Source: an uncultured Mycoplasmatota bacterium
GTDB taxonomy: Bacteria; Bacillota_I; Bacilli_A; RF39; UBA660
Length of the DNA stretch: 17,587 bases
Assembly: GCA_900550255.1 (NCBI GenBank)
Contig: URQZ01000019.1
Span: forward strand, 1-17,587
Direction of reading: 5' to 3'
Part shown: positions 6,351 through 13,338 of the stretch, piece by piece
Layout of the letters: every line of letters begins with the position of its first letter
How positions within the stretch are numbered: position 1 is the first letter of the stretch
Notes under the pieces: model-generated
Told to the model about the DNA's origin: nothing
Database searches by the model: none
The model's input: only the letters and a program-made list of their open reading frames with translations
Translations under genes and position numbers: made by a program

Positions 6351-6710
6351 ATGGAAAATGATGAAATACAATATATAATAAAAAACAGTACTTTTATAAA
6401 AAATAATCTATTAAATAAAGTTGATGATAACTTAAATTTATTAATGATTATTTTTGTTATTTTAAATGAAGAAGATAAAAATAAAAAAAAGAAAAATTTA
6501 CTTTTATTAGAAAATTATATTAATGAAAATACAAAGATAAATATAGAAAATAATGACAAAGATTTTTTAACTATTATTTCAACTATTAATTTGTTTATAA
6601 GAAAAGCATATAATGATGATTCTAAAGCAAAAAAAATGTTCGAGCATATAAATGAATATTTAATGTATTTAAATTTAAACGAAAAAAAATACAGTTTACA
6701 TATATCTTAA
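6351..6710 (+). CDS. Unrecognised 119-aa protein between parE and parC
   Basis: A complete ORF starts at an ATG preceded by GAGGAT (6341-6346). The product is soluble, very rich in Asn, Lys, Ile and Leu, and predicted mostly helical, with no membrane segment, cysteine pair or catalytic motif that I can see. The middle has a lysine run (about residues 43-50). It has its own promoter-like sequence and lies between the parE terminator and the parC promoter, so it is probably independently transcribed. Base composition matches its neighbours. No clear terminator follows its stop. I cannot assign a family; a lineage-specific small protein is the simplest reading. Confidence 0.65.
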   Translation: MENDEIQYIIKNSTFIKNNLLNKVDDNLNLLMIIFVILNEEDKNKKKKNLLLLENYINENTKINIENNDKDFLTIISTINLFIRKAYNDDSKAKKMFEHINEYLMYLNLNEKKYSLHIS

Positions 6711-6735
6711 AAAGACTTATTTTTCAATGTTTTTT

Positions 6736-6764
6736 TTGCATTCATCCATATTTTTTGTTATAAT
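6736..6764 (+). promoter_or_regulatory. Promoter of parC
   Basis: TTGCAT (6736-6741), a 17-bp spacer, then TATAAT (6759-6764) preceded by TGT, an extended -10. The predicted start near 6771 falls in the ribosome-binding site AGGTGA (6770-6775), implying a leader of only about 11 nt. Confidence 0.75.
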
Positions 6765-6781
6765 TAATTAGGTGATACTTA

Positions 6782-9289
6782 ATGGACGTAATAAACAAAA
6801 TATATGATTATGCTTTAGAAGAAATAATGGGAACAAGATTTGAAAGATATTCTAAATCAATTATTCAAGATAGAGCATTACCAGATATAAGAGATGGATT
6901 CAAACCAGTTCAAAGAAGAATTTTATATGCAATGTATCGTGATCATAATACATTTGATAAACCATATAAAAAATCGGCTAAAGCAGTTGGAAATATAATG
7001 GGTAATTACCACCCACATGGAGATTCATCTATTTATGATGCAATGGTTCGTATGAGTCAATGGTGGAAACAAAGTACTCCATATATTGATATGCATGGTA
7101 ATAATGGTTCAATTGATGGTGACTCAGCAGCAGCCATGCGTTATACGGAAGCAAGACTTGCTAAAATAAGTGGAGAATTATTAAAAGATATAGATAAAAA
7201 TACAGTTGAAATGGTCTGGAATTTTGATGATACTGAAAAAGAGCCAGTTGTTTTACCAGCAAAATTTCCGAATTTATTAGTAAATGGAGCAACAGGAATT
7301 AGTGCAGGATATGCAACAAATATTCCAACGCATAATTTAGGTGAAGTAATAGATGCAACTATCAAAAGAATTGATAGTCCAAATTGTCGATTAGATACTA
7401 TCTTAGATATTGTTAAAGGGCCAGATTTTCCAACCGGTGCTATTGTCGAAGGTAAAAAGGGAATAATTGATGCCTTTACAACTGGACGTGGAAAAGTAAT
7501 TGTTAGATCAAAAATTGAATTTGCAAAAGAAAAAGGTAAAACAAAAATAATTGTTACAGAAATACCTTTTGATGTAAATAAAGCTAACCTTGTAAAAAAA
7601 ATAGATGAAATTAGAATTGATAAAAAAATAGATGGAATTGCTGAAGTATTAGATGAATCAAACTTTGAAGATCCAACTCGTATAGGTATTTTATTAAAAA
7701 AAGATGCTGATCAAGAATTAATCTTAAATTATTTATTAAAAAATACAGATTTACAAATATCTTATAACTATAATATGGTTGCTATTGTAAATGGACGTCC
7801 AATGACTGTTGGAATTCTTAAAATAATTGATGAATATATTAAACATCAAAAAGATTTTATTAAAAGAAGAACACAATTTGATTTAGATACAGCACGTGCT
7901 CGTATGCATATTGTTGAAGGATTGATTAAGGCTTTATCAATTTTAGATGAAGTGATTAAAACAATTAGATCATCTAAGAATAAAAGTGACGCTAAAATAA
8001 ATTTAGTTAAAGAATATAAATTTAGTGAAATTCAAGCAGAAGCAATCGTTGTTTTACAACTTTATAAATTAACCAATACAGATGTAACACAATTAAATGA
8101 AGAAATGGAAAAACTAAAAAAAGAAATATTTATCTTTGAACAAATATTAAATAATGAAGAAGCCTTAAAAAGAGTTATGAAAAATGAACTTAAGGCTGTT
8201 AAAGCAGAATATGCAACACAACGTAAAACAGAGATAAAAGAAGAAATAACAGAAATAAAAATAGATACAACTAAGATGATTCCTAAAGAAGATTGTATTG
8301 TCATTGTAACAGATGAAGGTTATGTTAAAAGAACATCACTTAGAAGTTATGATGAGAGTGTAGAACCAACTTTAAAAGAAGGAGATTTCATAATTGGTAA
8401 ATATAAAATGAATACAATGGATACTATTTTATTGTTTACTGATTTAGGTAATTATTTATATATTCCTGTTTATGAAATACCTGATTTAAAATGGAAAGAA
8501 TTAGGAAAACATGTTAGTAATATTATTAAGATTTCATCAGAAGAAAAAGTTATTTATTCTTTACCAGTTTATGATTTTGAAACTCAAAAAAATATAACTA
8601 TATTCACACAAAACGGAATGGTAAAAAGATCAAAACTTATCGATTTTAAAGTTCAAAGGTATTCAAAACCTATTGTTGCAATTAAACTTAAGAATGATGA
8701 TAAAGTTGTTAGTATCACAGATAGTACTGATGAGAATGTCTTTATAACAACAACAAATGGTTATGGTCTTTGTTATAAAACCGAAGAAATACCTGTTACG
8801 GGACTTAAAGCGAGTGGTGTAAAGGCTATAAATTTAAAAAATGATACTGTAGTAAGTGGACATTTATATAGTAATGATATGGAATATTTAACTGTAATTA
8901 CTAAGAAAAATACAGGAAAAAGAATTAAATTAAATGAATTTGAATTAACTTCTAGAGCTAGAAAAGGTGTTCAAATTATAAGAGAAGTAAAAACAAATCC
9001 ATATTATGTATTAAAAACTTTTATTACTAATTATAAACAAACTTTAGGACTTAAAACAAAAGATGAAATAGTAACTATCAAACTTACTGATTTACCAATC
9101 AATGATCGTTATTCAACAGGAACAAATATTATTAAAAGTGAAATAATAGATGTATTTGAAACAAAAAAACTAGTTGAAAAGGAAACAAAAGAAGAAAAAA
9201 TAGAAAAAGAAAATATTTCATTAGAAACAATTGATGAAAAAATAATGACAATTGATGATTTCTTGGATGATTTTGAAAGTTCTAATTAA
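6782..9289 (+). CDS. parC: DNA topoisomerase IV subunit A
   Basis: This is the DNA cleavage and rejoining subunit that pairs with ParE. The N-terminal breakage-reunion domain contains RALPDIRDGFKPVQRRILYA (31-50), the quinolone-determining segment HPHGDSSIYDAM (77-88, with Ser 82 and Asp 86 in the usual drug-sensitive form) and the catalytic Tyr 121 in SAAAMRYTEARL. A long helical coiled-coil arm and GyrA-type C-terminal beta-pinwheel repeats follow from about 495. The canonical GyrA box is absent, in line with ParC. The last 50 residues are an acidic/basic tail ending DDFLDDFESSN. The 835 residues agree with the family. The start follows AGGTGA by 6 nt. No strong terminator follows, so some read-through into yneF is possible. 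Confidence 0.95.
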   Translation: MDVINKIYDYALEEIMGTRFERYSKSIIQDRALPDIRDGFKPVQRRILYAMYRDHNTFDKPYKKSAKAVGNIMGNYHPHGDSSIYDAMVRMSQWWKQSTPYIDMHGNNGSIDGDSAAAMRYTEARLAKISGELLKDIDKNTVEMVWNFDDTEKEPVVLPAKFPNLLVNGATGISAGYATNIPTHNLGEVIDATIKRIDSPNCRLDTILDIVKGPDFPTGAIVEGKKGIIDAFTTGRGKVIVRSKIEFAKEKGKTKIIVTEIPFDVNKANLVKKIDEIRIDKKIDGIAEVLDESNFEDPTRIGILLKKDADQELILNYLLKNTDLQISYNYNMVAIVNGRPMTVGILKIIDEYIKHQKDFIKRRTQFDLDTARARMHIVEGLIKALSILDEVIKTIRSSKNKSDAKINLVKEYKFSEIQAEAIVVLQLYKLTNTDVTQLNEEMEKLKKEIFIFEQILNNEEALKRVMKNELKAVKAEYATQRKTEIKEEITEIKIDTTKMIPKEDCIVIVTDEGYVKRTSLRSYDESVEPTLKEGDFIIGKYKMNTMDTILLFTDLGNYLYIPVYEIPDLKWKELGKHVSNIIKISSEEKVIYSLPVYDFETQKNITIFTQNGMVKRSKLIDFKVQRYSKPIVAIKLKNDDKVVSITDSTDENVFITTTNGYGLCYKTEEIPVTGLKASGVKAINLKNDTVVSGHLYSNDMEYLTVITKKNTGKRIKLNEFELTSRARKGVQIIREVKTNPYYVLKTFITNYKQTLGLKTKDEIVTIKLTDLPINDRYSTGTNIIKSEIIDVFETKKLVEKETKEEKIEKENISLETIDEKIMTIDDFLDDFESSN

Positions 9290-9317
9290 AAATTAATTGA
9301 ATATAAATTTATAACAC

Positions 9318-9346
9318 TTGTAAATTAGTTTAAATTTATGTACAAT
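9318..9346 (+). promoter_or_regulatory. Promoter of yneF
   Basis: TTGTAA (9318-9323), a 17-bp spacer and TACAAT (9341-9346). The predicted start near 9353 coincides with the beginning of the ribosome-binding site GAGAGGA. Confidence 0.7.
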
Positions 9347-9366
9347 GAAAAAGAGAGGATGATATT

Positions 9367-9585
9367 ATGGAATTATTATTTGATATATTAAAAGTATTAG
9401 GTGGAGTAATTATTGGAGCAATCGTAGGATTTATTTTAGCTCGTAACTATATGAAAAAATATATGAAAAAAAATCCACCAATTAATGAACAAATGATCAA
9501 AGCAATGATGATGCAAATGGGACGTACTCCTAGTCAAAAACAAGTTAATCAAATGATGAAACAAATGAATAAATATATGGACTAA
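9367..9585 (+). CDS. yneF: YneF-family (UPF0154) small membrane protein
   Basis: This 72-residue protein has one N-terminal membrane helix (about residues 5-26, with GGVIIGAIVGFILA), then RNYMKKYMKKNPPINEQMI and the methionine/glutamine-rich MMMQMGRTPSQKQVNQMM tail. That layout is diagnostic of UPF0154/YneF, a short membrane-anchored protein conserved across Bacilli and Mollicutes with no settled function. The length matches the family. The ribosome-binding site GAGAGGA lies 7 nt before the ATG. It has its own promoter and a strong terminator overlapping its stop, so it is a single-gene unit between parC and sigK. Confidence 0.92.
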   Translation: MELLFDILKVLGGVIIGAIVGFILARNYMKKYMKKNPPINEQMIKAMMMQMGRTPSQKQVNQMMKQMNKYMD

Positions 9586-9609
9586 AGAAAATTTATATTT
9601 TCTTTTTTT
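9584..9609 (+). terminator. Rho-independent terminator of yneF
   Basis: AAAGAAAAT (9584-9592) pairs perfectly with ATTTTCTTT (9597-9605) around TTAT, with T continuing to 9609. The stem includes the last bases of the yneF stop codon. Confidence 0.75.
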
Positions 9610-9663
9610 ATGGACAAAATAAATTTTTATTCTTATTACATATTCTTAATTAGGAGTGATTTA

Positions 9664-10365
9664 ATGTTTCAAAAAATAATAAAATATTTATTTAAAGATT
9701 TCTATATTTTTACAGCAGCTTATTCTAATAACGTTTTTCCAGATCCCTTATCCAAAGAAGAAGAGGATGAATGCGTAAAAAAAGCAAAACTAGGAGATCA
9801 AGAAGCAAGAAATAAATTAATAGAACATAATTTAAGATTAGTTGCTCATATTGTAAAAAAATATGAACATAAAAGAGATGATGCTGATGATTTAATTAGT
9901 ATTGGAACCATTGGTCTAATAAAAGGAATAGATAGCTATTCATATAAACATGGAACTAGAATAACTACTTATTGTGCTAGATGTATTGAAAATGAAATTC
10001 TAATGTATTTTCGAAGTGATAAAAAAAATAATAAGAATATAAGCTTAAATGAACAAGTAGGATTTGATAAAGATGGGAATGAAATAACCTTTTTAGATAT
10101 ATTGAAAACCCCTAATCCTGATTTCGCAATGGATATTCATAATCAAAATAATATTTCTCTTTTAAAAGACTATTTTAAAGTTTTAAATGAAAGAGAAAAA
10201 GAGATAATTACTAAAAGATATGGATTAAATAATACAAATGAGGTAACACAAAAAGAAATAGCAAAAGAACTTGGAATATCTAGAAGTTATGTATCACGTA
10301 TTGAAAAAAGAGCACTTACCAAAATGTTAAGAGAATTTATAAAAAATAAGAATCATACATTTTAA
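9664..10365 (+). CDS. sigK: RNA polymerase sporulation sigma factor, pro-sigma-K
   Basis: Sigma-K directs late mother-cell transcription (coat and cortex maturation). The protein follows Bacillus sigma-K closely: NNVFPDPLS (22-30), LIEHNLRLVAHIVKKYE (52-68), DDLISIGTIGLIKGI region 2 (75-89), ARCIENEILM (105-114), DKDGNEITFLD, and the region-4 helix-turn-helix QKEIAKELGISRSYVSRIEK (196-215). Residues 1-19 are hydrophobic and basic (MFQKIIKYLFKDFYIFTAA), as in the pro-sequence removed by SpoIVFB; alignment puts the cut near Ala19-Tyr20. The gene is uninterrupted by a skin element. ATG 9664 is chosen because GGAG (9653-9656) lies 7 nt upstream; an in-frame ATG at 9610 lies in the yneF terminator with no ribosome-binding site. 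A CATATTCT at 9639-9646 is faintly like a sigma-E -10 element. Confidence 0.93.
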   Translation: MFQKIIKYLFKDFYIFTAAYSNNVFPDPLSKEEEDECVKKAKLGDQEARNKLIEHNLRLVAHIVKKYEHKRDDADDLISIGTIGLIKGIDSYSYKHGTRITTYCARCIENEILMYFRSDKKNNKNISLNEQVGFDKDGNEITFLDILKTPNPDFAMDIHNQNNISLLKDYFKVLNEREKEIITKRYGLNNTNEVTQKEIAKELGISRSYVSRIEKRALTKMLREFIKNKNHTF

Positions 10366-10384
10366 AGAGTTATTAACTCTTTTT
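10364..10384 (+). terminator. Rho-independent terminator of sigK
   Basis: AAAGAGTT (10364-10371) pairs perfectly with AACTCTTT (10375-10382) around ATT, with T to 10384. It overlaps the sigK stop codon. Confidence 0.8.
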
Positions 10385-10415
10385 ATATATTTTGCTATTT
10401 TTATTTTTTTAGTAC

Positions 10416-10444
10416 TTGACAATACAAGATACTTGATATAAAAT
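10416..10444 (+). promoter_or_regulatory. Promoter of the padR-HAAS operon
   Basis: Perfect TTGACA (10416-10421), a 17-bp spacer and TAAAAT (10439-10444). The start would be near 10451, only 14 nt before the apparent start codon. Confidence 0.8.
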
Positions 10445-10450
10445 GGTATC
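10429..10450. promoter_or_regulatory. Candidate operator overlapping the padR promoter
   Basis: GATAC (10429-10433) and GTATC (10446-10450) form an inverted repeat that brackets the -10 element, and TACTTGAYA is repeated at 10413-10421 and 10430-10438. PadR-type repressors commonly bind dyads over their own promoter, so autoregulation is plausible. The dyad is seen; the binding is inferred. Confidence 0.4.
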
Positions 10451-10464
10451 AGTGAGGTGATAGT

Positions 10465-10788
10465 ATTAATACGCAATTTAAAAAAGGAGTGTTAGAATTA
10501 ATTGTTCTACTTTCTGTAAATAAAAAAGATATGTATGGATATGAACTTGTAGAAGAAGTATCAAAAGTAGTTGACGTTAATGATGGAACAATTTATCCAT
10601 TACTAAAAAGATTAACTAACGAGAAATACTTTGAAACATATTTAGTTGAATCAACAGAAGGACCTCCTAGAAAATATTATAAAATTACCATTTTAGGAAA
10701 AGAAAAAATGAAAGATACCTTAGAAAATTGGAGTAGTTTTGAAAAAGCTGTTAATAAATTTATAAAGGAGTGTGGGAAAAATGACTAA
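10465..10788 (+). CDS. PadR-family transcriptional regulator, apparent ATT start
   Basis: A winged-helix PadR regulator of about 107 residues: KKGVLELIVLLSVNKKDMYG, YELVEEVSKVVDVNDGTIYP, LLKRL, then the wing with EGPPRKYYKITILGKEKM. The family start is typically MNxQFKKG. Here the matching codons are ATT-AAT-ACG-CAA-TTT-AAA-AAA-GGA from 10465, and AGGTGA (10455-10460) lies 4 nt upstream, exactly as ahead of parE and pyk. I therefore place the start at ATT 10465; the later GTG at 10489 would remove the first helix and the SD-like GGAG just before it is too close. PadR regulators are often encoded next to HAAS/DUF1700 membrane proteins and repress that operon until an envelope signal appears. 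The end overlaps the next gene by 8 nt. Confidence 0.88.
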   Translation: MNTQFKKGVLELIVLLSVNKKDMYGYELVEEVSKVVDVNDGTIYPLLKRLTNEKYFETYLVESTEGPPRKYYKITILGKEKMKDTLENWSSFEKAVNKFIKECGKND

Positions 10789-12160
10789 GGATAAATTCTT
10801 GCGTGAGTTAGAAAAAAAATTATCAATTTTAAGTGAAGAAGAAAGAAAAGATACCATAAATGAATATCGAGATATAATTGAAGAAAAAGTAAAACATGGT
10901 AAAAAAGAAAGTGAAGCTGTAAAAGAATTTGGAAGCATAGATGAACTTTCTAAAGAAATTTTAAATGCTTATAAAATAAACCCTGATTATAAATCAAAAG
11001 ATTTTGTTGACGGAGCTGAAGAATTAATTAGGAAAGGTGCTAAAAAAATATCAGAAGTAACTGATGATGTTGTGGATAGTATAAAACAATCAGACTTTGA
11101 ATGCACAACAAGTAATGTTTTTGAAATAATTTTAAAAGTAATTATTCTTCTAATCTTTTTAGCTATTTTAAAAATACCAATCTATTTTGCATCAGAACTT
11201 GGATCAAGTGTATTTAGAATAGGGGTAGAACCGTTTGCAACTATCTTCTCTTGGATATGGAAAGGATTAATTGAAATTGTTTATTTAGGTATATGCGTTT
11301 TACTTATCGTTAAACTTATAACAGATTATTCTAAAAAAGATAAAACATCAAAAACAAATTCAAAAGTTAAAAATACTAAAATAGAAGAAAAAACAAATTC
11401 AAAAGTTAAAAATACTAAAATAGAAGAAAAAACAACAAAAGAAAATAAAAAAGTAAAAAAAAATGACACTTTTGAAACAATTGTATTAATTTTAGTTAGA
11501 TTATTTGTTATATTTACAATCATAATACCATTAGTATTTGTTGCCTTTTTATTTATTGTTGGATTAGTTATTTTAATTTATCTATTATGTAAAGGTATAG
11601 GTGTTTATGGTTTCTTAATTGCAACATTAGGATGTTTAGGATTTATTATTTGTATAATTGATTTAATTTATAGAGGATTAATTGCAGATAAAAAAATATA
11701 TTTATATCCTTTTTTAATCAATATTTTACTAATAATAATTGGTGGGGTTATGTCAATTTCATATATATTTGATTTTGAGTATCATGATTCTTTACCACAA
11801 AATAGATATGAAACAAAAACAGAAATATTTATGGAAGATATAGATAAAAAAACATCTATTTCTAATTATAAAACAGAAATTATTGTTGATAACAGTATTG
11901 AAGATAATAAAATAAAAGCAGAGGTTACATATTATCCAAAATTTGTAAGTATTGAAAAACATGAAGATACAGATGAAGATGAGGATTACATCAGTTTTGT
12001 AACTAATGAAAAAGATACAACTTTCAGCCTAAATAATAAATATACAAAAATGATAATGAAAGATATAAAAAAGAAGAAAATTTACAATTATAATGAATTT
12101 AATGATGTTAAAGTAAAAATATATGTAAACGAAAAAACAAAGGATTTAGTAGAAAACTAA
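10781..12160 (+). CDS. HAAS/DUF1700-domain multi-pass membrane protein
   Basis: Residues 1-65 form the HAAS/DUF1700 alpha-helical domain (KFLRELEKKLSILSEEERKD, EYRDIIEEK, AVKEFGSIDELSKEIL), usual in proteins encoded beside PadR regulators. Hydrophobic segments follow at about 113-138, 150-182, 231-268, 273-300 and 308-331. Between the first pair and the rest is a Lys/Thr/Glu-rich loop (about 184-229) with a perfect 13-residue tandem duplication. The C-terminal 125 residues, rich in Asp, Lys and Thr with a beta-like pattern, are probably outside the membrane and may be a DUF4097-like domain, though I am not sure. ATG 10781 is chosen 10 nt after AAGGAG (10765-10770) rather than the in-frame GTG at 10772. 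The product is 459 residues and likely senses or adjusts the envelope under PadR control. Confidence 0.85.
   Translation: MTKDKFLRELEKKLSILSEEERKDTINEYRDIIEEKVKHGKKESEAVKEFGSIDELSKEILNAYKINPDYKSKDFVDGAEELIRKGAKKISEVTDDVVDSIKQSDFECTTSNVFEIILKVIILLIFLAILKIPIYFASELGSSVFRIGVEPFATIFSWIWKGLIEIVYLGICVLLIVKLITDYSKKDKTSKTNSKVKNTKIEEKTNSKVKNTKIEEKTTKENKKVKKNDTFETIVLILVRLFVIFTIIIPLVFVAFLFIVGLVILIYLLCKGIGVYGFLIATLGCLGFIICIIDLIYRGLIADKKIYLYPFLINILLIIIGGVMSISYIFDFEYHDSLPQNRYETKTEIFMEDIDKKTSISNYKTEIIVDNSIEDNKIKAEVTYYPKFVSIEKHEDTDEDEDYISFVTNEKDTTFSLNNKYTKMIMKDIKKKKIYNYNEFNDVKVKIYVNEKTKDLVEN
11354..11431 (+). repeat. Perfect 39-bp tandem duplication in the HAAS gene
   Basis: Two identical 39-bp copies lie at 11354-11392 and 11393-11431. 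They encode TNSKVKNTKIEEK twice (residues 192-204 and 205-217) in a charged loop between membrane segments. The unit is a multiple of 3, so the frame is kept. Identity at every base, including silent positions, points to a recent slippage or recombination event. Confidence 0.95.
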
Positions 12161-12171
12161 ATCTTTTTTTT
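12140..12171 (+). terminator. Rho-independent terminator of the padR-HAAS operon
   Basis: GATTTAGT (12143-12150) pairs with ACTAAATC (12156-12163) around a 5-nt loop, extended by AAG/TTT pairs, with a long T-run to 12171. The TAA stop of the HAAS gene is in the stem. Confidence 0.88.
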
Positions 12172-12215
12172 GCAGGAATTTATCTTTAAAGAAAAGTATT
12201 TATAATTAGAGATAA

Positions 12216-12253
12216 TTTTGTCGAGTGAAACATCTAACTACTTTTGTCGAATG
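12216..12253 (+). promoter_or_regulatory. Two Spo0A boxes upstream of spoIIAA-sigF
   Basis: TTTTGTCGAGTG (12216-12227) and TTTTGTCGAATG (12242-12253) are direct repeats with starts 26 bp apart. The second contains TGTCGAA, the exact core of the Spo0A box; the first has one mismatch. In Bacillus, Spo0A-P activates spoIIA from such boxes. The promoter itself is unclear: TATACT (12284-12289) would place the second box just upstream of a -35 region that has no clear consensus, and a TATAAA at 12256-12261 is another possibility. I found no good sigma-H promoter. Confidence 0.75.
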
Positions 12254-12304
12254 TGTATAAAAGAAGAAAATCATGTGCTAAATTATACTAGGAAGGTGAG
12301 CAAA

Positions 12305-12652
12305 ATGTTAGAAATAAATTTGGAATTTAGAAAGGGAATTTTCTTTGTTAGACTTAAAGGAAAATTAACGAAAGACACTGTTTATAAACTAAAAGAAGAA
12401 GTAACCAAAAGAATTCTAAAGAGTGGAATAAGAAATGTTGTTTTTAATATTGAAGAGCTAGAAGAAATAGATTTAAAAGGAATAAGCAGTCTACTTTATA
12501 ACTATGAAATATGTAATAAAAATAATGGTAAATCATTATTATGTGGTATAAAAAATTATAAAATAAAATTAAAATTAGAACAATCCAGATTACTTAAATA
12601 TATAAATGAAACAGAAAATGAACTTAGTGCTTTTAAAATAATGAATGTATAA
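12305..12652 (+). CDS. spoIIAA: SpoIIAA-like STAS protein lacking the phospho-acceptor serine
   Basis: A 115-residue STAS-domain protein starting at ATG 12305 with AAGGTGAG 4 nt upstream; the open frame extends to 12218 but that part covers the Spo0A boxes. The fold pattern is that of anti-sigma-F antagonists: FFVRLKGKLTKDTV (13-26), the strand RNVVFNIEELEEID (43-56), then KGISSLLYNYEIC (58-70). Family members carry D-S-S-G here, whose first Ser is phosphorylated by SpoIIAB. This protein has D56-L-K-G59 (GAT-TTA-AAA-GGA), so neither Ser remains. No spoIIAB lies between it and the sigma-F-like gene, only 9 nt away. Spo0A boxes upstream and the sigma-F gene downstream support the name; the biochemical role must differ from the textbook switch. 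Confidence 0.82.
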   Translation: MLEINLEFRKGIFFVRLKGKLTKDTVYKLKEEVTKRILKSGIRNVVFNIEELEEIDLKGISSLLYNYEICNKNNGKSLLCGIKNYKIKLKLEQSRLLKYINETENELSAFKIMNV

Positions 12653-12661
12653 GGAGGAAAT

Positions 12662-13315
12662 ATGACAAACGAACAAATAATGGAATATAAAAATTATATT
12701 ATGTCACTAACTAAATATTTTGAAGGTTATAAGAATAAAGAAGATTTATTTCAAGTAGGATGCATAGGACTTATGAATGCTTATTCTAAATTTGATCCAA
12801 GTTACGGCGTTAAATTTTCAACATATGCTTATTCACATATTTTAGGTGAAATGAAAAAATTAGTAAGAACAGATAAAGGAATAAAAATCAGTAGGGATAT
12901 AACAAAACTAAAATTAAAAATTGAAAAAGCTAATATTTTGCTCTCCCAAAAGCTTATGAGAATGCCAACTATTAAAGAATTATCAGAGTTTTTAGATGTG
13001 GATGAAAATTTAATTACTGATAGTATTGCAACAACAAATATTATTCAAAGTATTGATGAACCACTTAGCTTAGATAGTAAAGAAGTAACACTTCATGATT
13101 ATGTGGCAGAAAAAAGAGAAGATATTAATACTTTAATTGCTCTTAGAGAAGAATTAAATAATTTATCAAAAGAGGAACGAAATATAATTGAAGGAAGATA
13201 TCTATACGATTTAACGCAAAGTGAAATAGCAAAAAAACTTGGTATGACCCAAGTTCAAGTATCGAGAAAAGAAAAAAAGATAAAACAAAAAATCAAAACA
13301 GAATTAACAGTATAA
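12662..13315 (+). CDS. sigF: Sporulation sigma factor, sigma-F type
   Basis: A sigma-70 family factor of the sigma-F/B/G group. Region 2 has DLFQVGCIGLMNAYSKFD (28-45) and VKFSTYAYSHILGEM (50-64). The region 2-3 junction RTDKGIKISRDITKL (69-83) corresponds to the RDDGTVKVSRSLKEL of sigma-F. Region 3 includes MRMPTIKELSEFL, and region 4 has the helix-turn-helix QSEIAKKLGMTQVQVSRKEK (186-205). At 217 residues it is shorter than the roughly 250 of Bacillus sigma-F, mainly at the N-terminus; GGAGG (12653-12657) 4 nt before ATG 12662 supports the start. Position directly after a SpoIIAA-like gene favours sigma-F over sigma-G. It should drive early forespore genes; a fitting promoter precedes spoVA nearby. 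Confidence 0.88.
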   Translation: MTNEQIMEYKNYIMSLTKYFEGYKNKEDLFQVGCIGLMNAYSKFDPSYGVKFSTYAYSHILGEMKKLVRTDKGIKISRDITKLKLKIEKANILLSQKLMRMPTIKELSEFLDVDENLITDSIATTNIIQSIDEPLSLDSKEVTLHDYVAEKREDINTLIALREELNNLSKEERNIIEGRYLYDLTQSEIAKKLGMTQVQVSRKEKKIKQKIKTELTV

Positions 13316-13338
13316 AAAGCCATTAAATGGCTTTTTTT
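13314..13338. terminator. Bidirectional terminator between sigF and the minus-strand gene
   Basis: AAAAAGCCAT (13314-13323) pairs perfectly with ATGGCTTTTT (13327-13336) around TAA. A-tract and T-tract on both sides let it act in either direction. It contains parts of both stop codons. Confidence 0.9.

Noticed and set aside
9639..9646. CATATTCT as a sigma-E -10 element for sigK
   Set aside because: It is only partly like CATACANT and no matching -35 is found at the right distance, so it is mentioned but not listed as a promoter.
9610..9663. Eighteen extra N-terminal residues on sigma-K
   Set aside because: ATG 9610 directly follows the yneF terminator T-run and has no ribosome-binding site. 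ATG 9664 has one and yields a pro-sequence like that of known sigma-K.
12174..12194. AGGAATT plus GAAA as a sigma-H promoter for spoIIA
   Set aside because: The spacing between the two elements is too short, the -10 has a mismatch, and it lies upstream of the Spo0A boxes rather than downstream.
12218..12304. Extended N-terminus of the SpoIIAA-like protein
   Set aside because: This part reads through the Spo0A boxes, has no ribosome-binding site, and does not resemble a STAS N-terminus. ATG 12305 with AAGGTGAG is better.
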